A stretch of 6,538 nucleotides of DNA from Candidatus Sulfotelmatobacter sp. (GTDB lineage Bacteria; Acidobacteriota; Terriglobia; Terriglobales; Acidobacteriaceae), in the NCBI GenBank assembly GCA_030040725.1, contig JASHTD010000269.1, positions 1 to 6,538 on the forward strand, in the 5' to 3' direction. The notes under the pieces are model-generated. The model did no database searches and had not been told where the DNA came from. It saw nothing but the letters and a program-made list of their open reading frames with translations. Every line of letters begins with the position of its first letter. The stretch's first letter is position 1. Both the position numbers and the translations under genes were made by a program. This document shows, in pieces, positions 4,838 to 6,538 of the stretch.

Positions 4838-6538
4838 GGCCTGCAATTCGGGCTCCGGGGGCAGCATTTCATAGAGCGGACGTACCGGCGTCACCGCCGG
4901 ATTTTCCTCGGCGACTGACACGGCGAAGATGCGGATTTTGTCGTTATCGGGGAGAGTCAGTGCTTTCGCGCCCGGGGGCAAGTCGAGCGGATAAACAAAC
5001 AAATAAGAATACTTATAGGGGACATTCTCGCCCTGCGCATTGTGATGGTGATCGCAGTACCATGCCAGGTCGGCACGCTTGATAAAGCCGGGCGTGATGC
5101 CGATCATTTGGCCATAATCGTCGTGTGACGTATCTTTCGAACTCCACTGCCGATCGTCCCACTGGCCGATGAAGCCGCCCCAGTCTTCAACGTCGAGATC
5201 GATCTTCTTAGTTCCGACGGTAAAGGTTGCCCTTTGATCTCCATTGGCTGAAGCGGCGATCACGTATGCACGGTTGAAACGGCCTGCGGGAAGAGCGATC
5301 GCCTGGCCTCTGGCGATCAGAGCCTTGGGAGAACCAACTCCCGCCGGGCCGAGTTCCAACTTCACGTCATTAAACTTGATCTCGGCTGGGAGCATCTCGG
5401 CCGGGATCGCATTGCCATGGCCATCGAATCCTACCCTGGTTTTTTCTCCTTCGTGGCTCGTCACGCTGACGTCATAATGCAGCGGCACCGATTCTGACCT
5501 CACCGCAGCAACCTTCGTTCTTACTGGCGCCAGTTTCACGGCAAACGTCCGCGGCTGATATGCAGAAAAGGAGGTCACCAGCGTACCGTCCTCCACGTTC
5601 GCGGGTCCCACCGGTTGCTCCTGCCCATTTACTTCCCGCGCAGCTGATATAGACGAGGCAAATTGGATGCGAACATCTTTCTGCGGCCTGCCGTCAAGCT
5701 CGACCATCCGGACGATGATCTCATCGCTCAACTCGGCCTTTTTCAAAGCCAGCACTCGCACCCTGGAACTACTCACTTTCACCAGCGAGAATTTCGTTCC
5801 CAGCGCTCCAGCGTGCGCCGTAGTCTGAAACGCAATCAGCGGATCGTTCAATTCCTGCCCTTGCCAATCCGTCTGCCCATCGCGCCATCCTCCCGCATGT
5901 CCCGCGATCCCGTAAACAAATTCGTGATGCCCAATATCCTGAGTGCCCTGATCGGCGTATCCGCCGCGCGTGCCCGGCGTGCGAATCAAAGTCAGCCGGA
6001 TGGTGTGATCGTTGGGTTTGTCGGATCCATTCTTGCAGTCGGTGAGAATGGTAGCCCCGAATTCGCCGGTCGCATCGGTCAAATCGATCCACTGATGCGA
6101 CGGCACTTCGAACTTCTTGGGCTGCGCCGTCGGTCGCTCGATTGTGCCGATATCCCAGTTATAGGTCGCCATTTCGTTCGAAGCCGTCAGCGGAAACGTT
6201 GCCTTCAGATTCGACTCTTTCGTATTCCAGTCGATGGCGTTCGCAATCTCGACTCGTTTTCCAGCATCGCCCGCAGCCAGCCGGATCGTCTGCACAAATT
6301 TCGACCCTGCAGTCACGCGCGTGATTTCAACCGCCACCCGTGCCGGACCGTTCTCCGAAACGCGAAATTTCGCCGGACCATGCACGTACTCACGCGGCGC
6401 CGCTTGCTCTTGGTCCCAATCCATGTTCCACGCCGGCCACTGCGCCGGATTGTCATATGAGATCGCCAGTCGCGCCGGAGCGCTTAACAATTCTTTGCCA
6501 ATCGACTTATCAAAAATGCTTTCAATGTCTCCCTGGTT
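4829..6538 (-). CDS. GH38 alpha-mannosidase, C-terminal part (5' end cut by window)
   Basis: The frame is open to base 6538 and gives 569 residues, so the N-terminal catalytic barrel with its metal site and nucleophile lies outside the window. What remains is the beta-sandwich region of glycoside hydrolase family 38, enzymes that remove alpha-linked mannose from glycans. Recognisable points, numbered from the window edge: GDIESIFDKSIGKELL (3-18), the family's conserved strand-turn; HHEFVYGIAGHAGGW (204-218) followed by ELNDPLIAFQ (229-238), close to the family's H-x-F-x-Y-A-L-x-P-H-x-G-x-W ... LN-x-P-L; and the VLALKKAE strand (262-269). After about residue 338 the protein continues some 230 residues into a further beta-rich module with WGGFIGQWDDRQW (453-465), AWYCDHHHN (492-500) and YSYLFVYPLDLPPGAKALTL (510-529), which I know as a C-terminal extension of some large bacterial GH38 proteins. 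The end is a Pro/Glu-rich tail. A signal peptide cannot be assessed. A substrate link to the downstream genes is not evident. Confidence 0.88.
   Translation of the reverse strand, partial: NQGDIESIFDKSIGKELLSAPARLAISYDNPAQWPAWNMDWDQEQAAPREYVHGPAKFRVSENGPARVAVEITRVTAGSKFVQTIRLAAGDAGKRVEIANAIDWNTKESNLKATFPLTASNEMATYNWDIGTIERPTAQPKKFEVPSHQWIDLTDATGEFGATILTDCKNGSDKPNDHTIRLTLIRTPGTRGGYADQGTQDIGHHEFVYGIAGHAGGWRDGQTDWQGQELNDPLIAFQTTAHAGALGTKFSLVKVSSSRVRVLALKKAELSDEIIVRMVELDGRPQKDVRIQFASSISAAREVNGQEQPVGPANVEDGTLVTSFSAYQPRTFAVKLAPVRTKVAAVRSESVPLHYDVSVTSHEGEKTRVGFDGHGNAIPAEMLPAEIKFNDVKLELGPAGVGSPKALIARGQAIALPAGRFNRAYVIAASANGDQRATFTVGTKKIDLDVEDWGGFIGQWDDRQWSSKDTSHDDYGQMIGITPGFIKRADLAWYCDHHHNAQGENVPYKYSYLFVYPLDLPPGAKALTLPDNDKIRIFAVSVAEENPAVTPVRPLYEMLPPEPELQAKK

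Noticed and set aside
5663..6460. 265-codon open frame on the plus strand
   Set aside because: It is antisense to the GH38 gene and its translation is arginine-rich and featureless, as expected of a shadow frame.
1..6538. CRISPR arrays, tRNA/rRNA genes, insertion sequences, phage or defence genes
   Set aside because: I saw no regularly spaced repeats, no tRNA-like cloverleaf, no transposase motif and no terminal inverted repeats; nearly all of the window is accounted for by five metabolic and regulatory genes.

Overview
All five genes in this window lie on the minus strand, so the window reads from right to left. Both edge genes are cut by the window. The DNA looks bacterial: it has moderately high GC, Shine-Dalgarno sequences before two genes, short gaps within an operon, and a GntR-type repressor. 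A two-ring Cdc48/p97-type AAA+ ATPase in a bacterium, together with a large secreted-type GH38 alpha-mannosidase, suggests a soil lineage such as Acidobacteriota. That assignment is inference; no marker gene is present.

Layout in transcription order: (1) 6538-4829, the C-terminal 569 residues of a GH38 alpha-mannosidase, with its catalytic half outside the window; (2) an 85-bp gap holding a 10-bp perfect palindrome and a TGGT-N11-ACCA inverted repeat; (3) 4743-4036, a FadR-subfamily GntR regulator with an FCD ligand domain; (4) a 159-bp stretch with a 7-bp-stem hairpin over the regulator's stop codon and an open, possibly translated, leader; (5) 3876-1681, a Cdc48-like tandem AAA+ ATPase; (6) 1658-1011, a protein resembling the gamma subunit of 2-oxoacid:acceptor (ferredoxin) oxidoreductases; (7) 995-1, the first 331 residues of a GltD-like FAD/NAD(P)H oxidoreductase with an N-terminal iron-sulfur region.

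The last three genes are tightly packed (22 and 15 bp apart, with good ribosome binding sites before the second and third) and look like one operon, perhaps controlled by the GntR protein just upstream. A gamma subunit followed by a GltD-like flavoprotein recalls the NAD-linked 2-oxoacid oxidoreductases of the phenylglyoxylate dehydrogenase type, whose alpha, beta and ferredoxin-type subunits would then lie beyond the left edge.

The points most worth following up are the pairing of a Cdc48 unfoldase with a 2-oxoacid oxidoreductase module, and the replacement of the catalytic Walker B glutamate by threonine in the second ATPase ring while the first ring keeps all key residues. The gamma-like subunit has also lost the usual glycine-rich N-terminal motif. 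Together these suggest a dedicated, possibly specialised, remodelling factor for a radical- or iron-sulfur-dependent enzyme.
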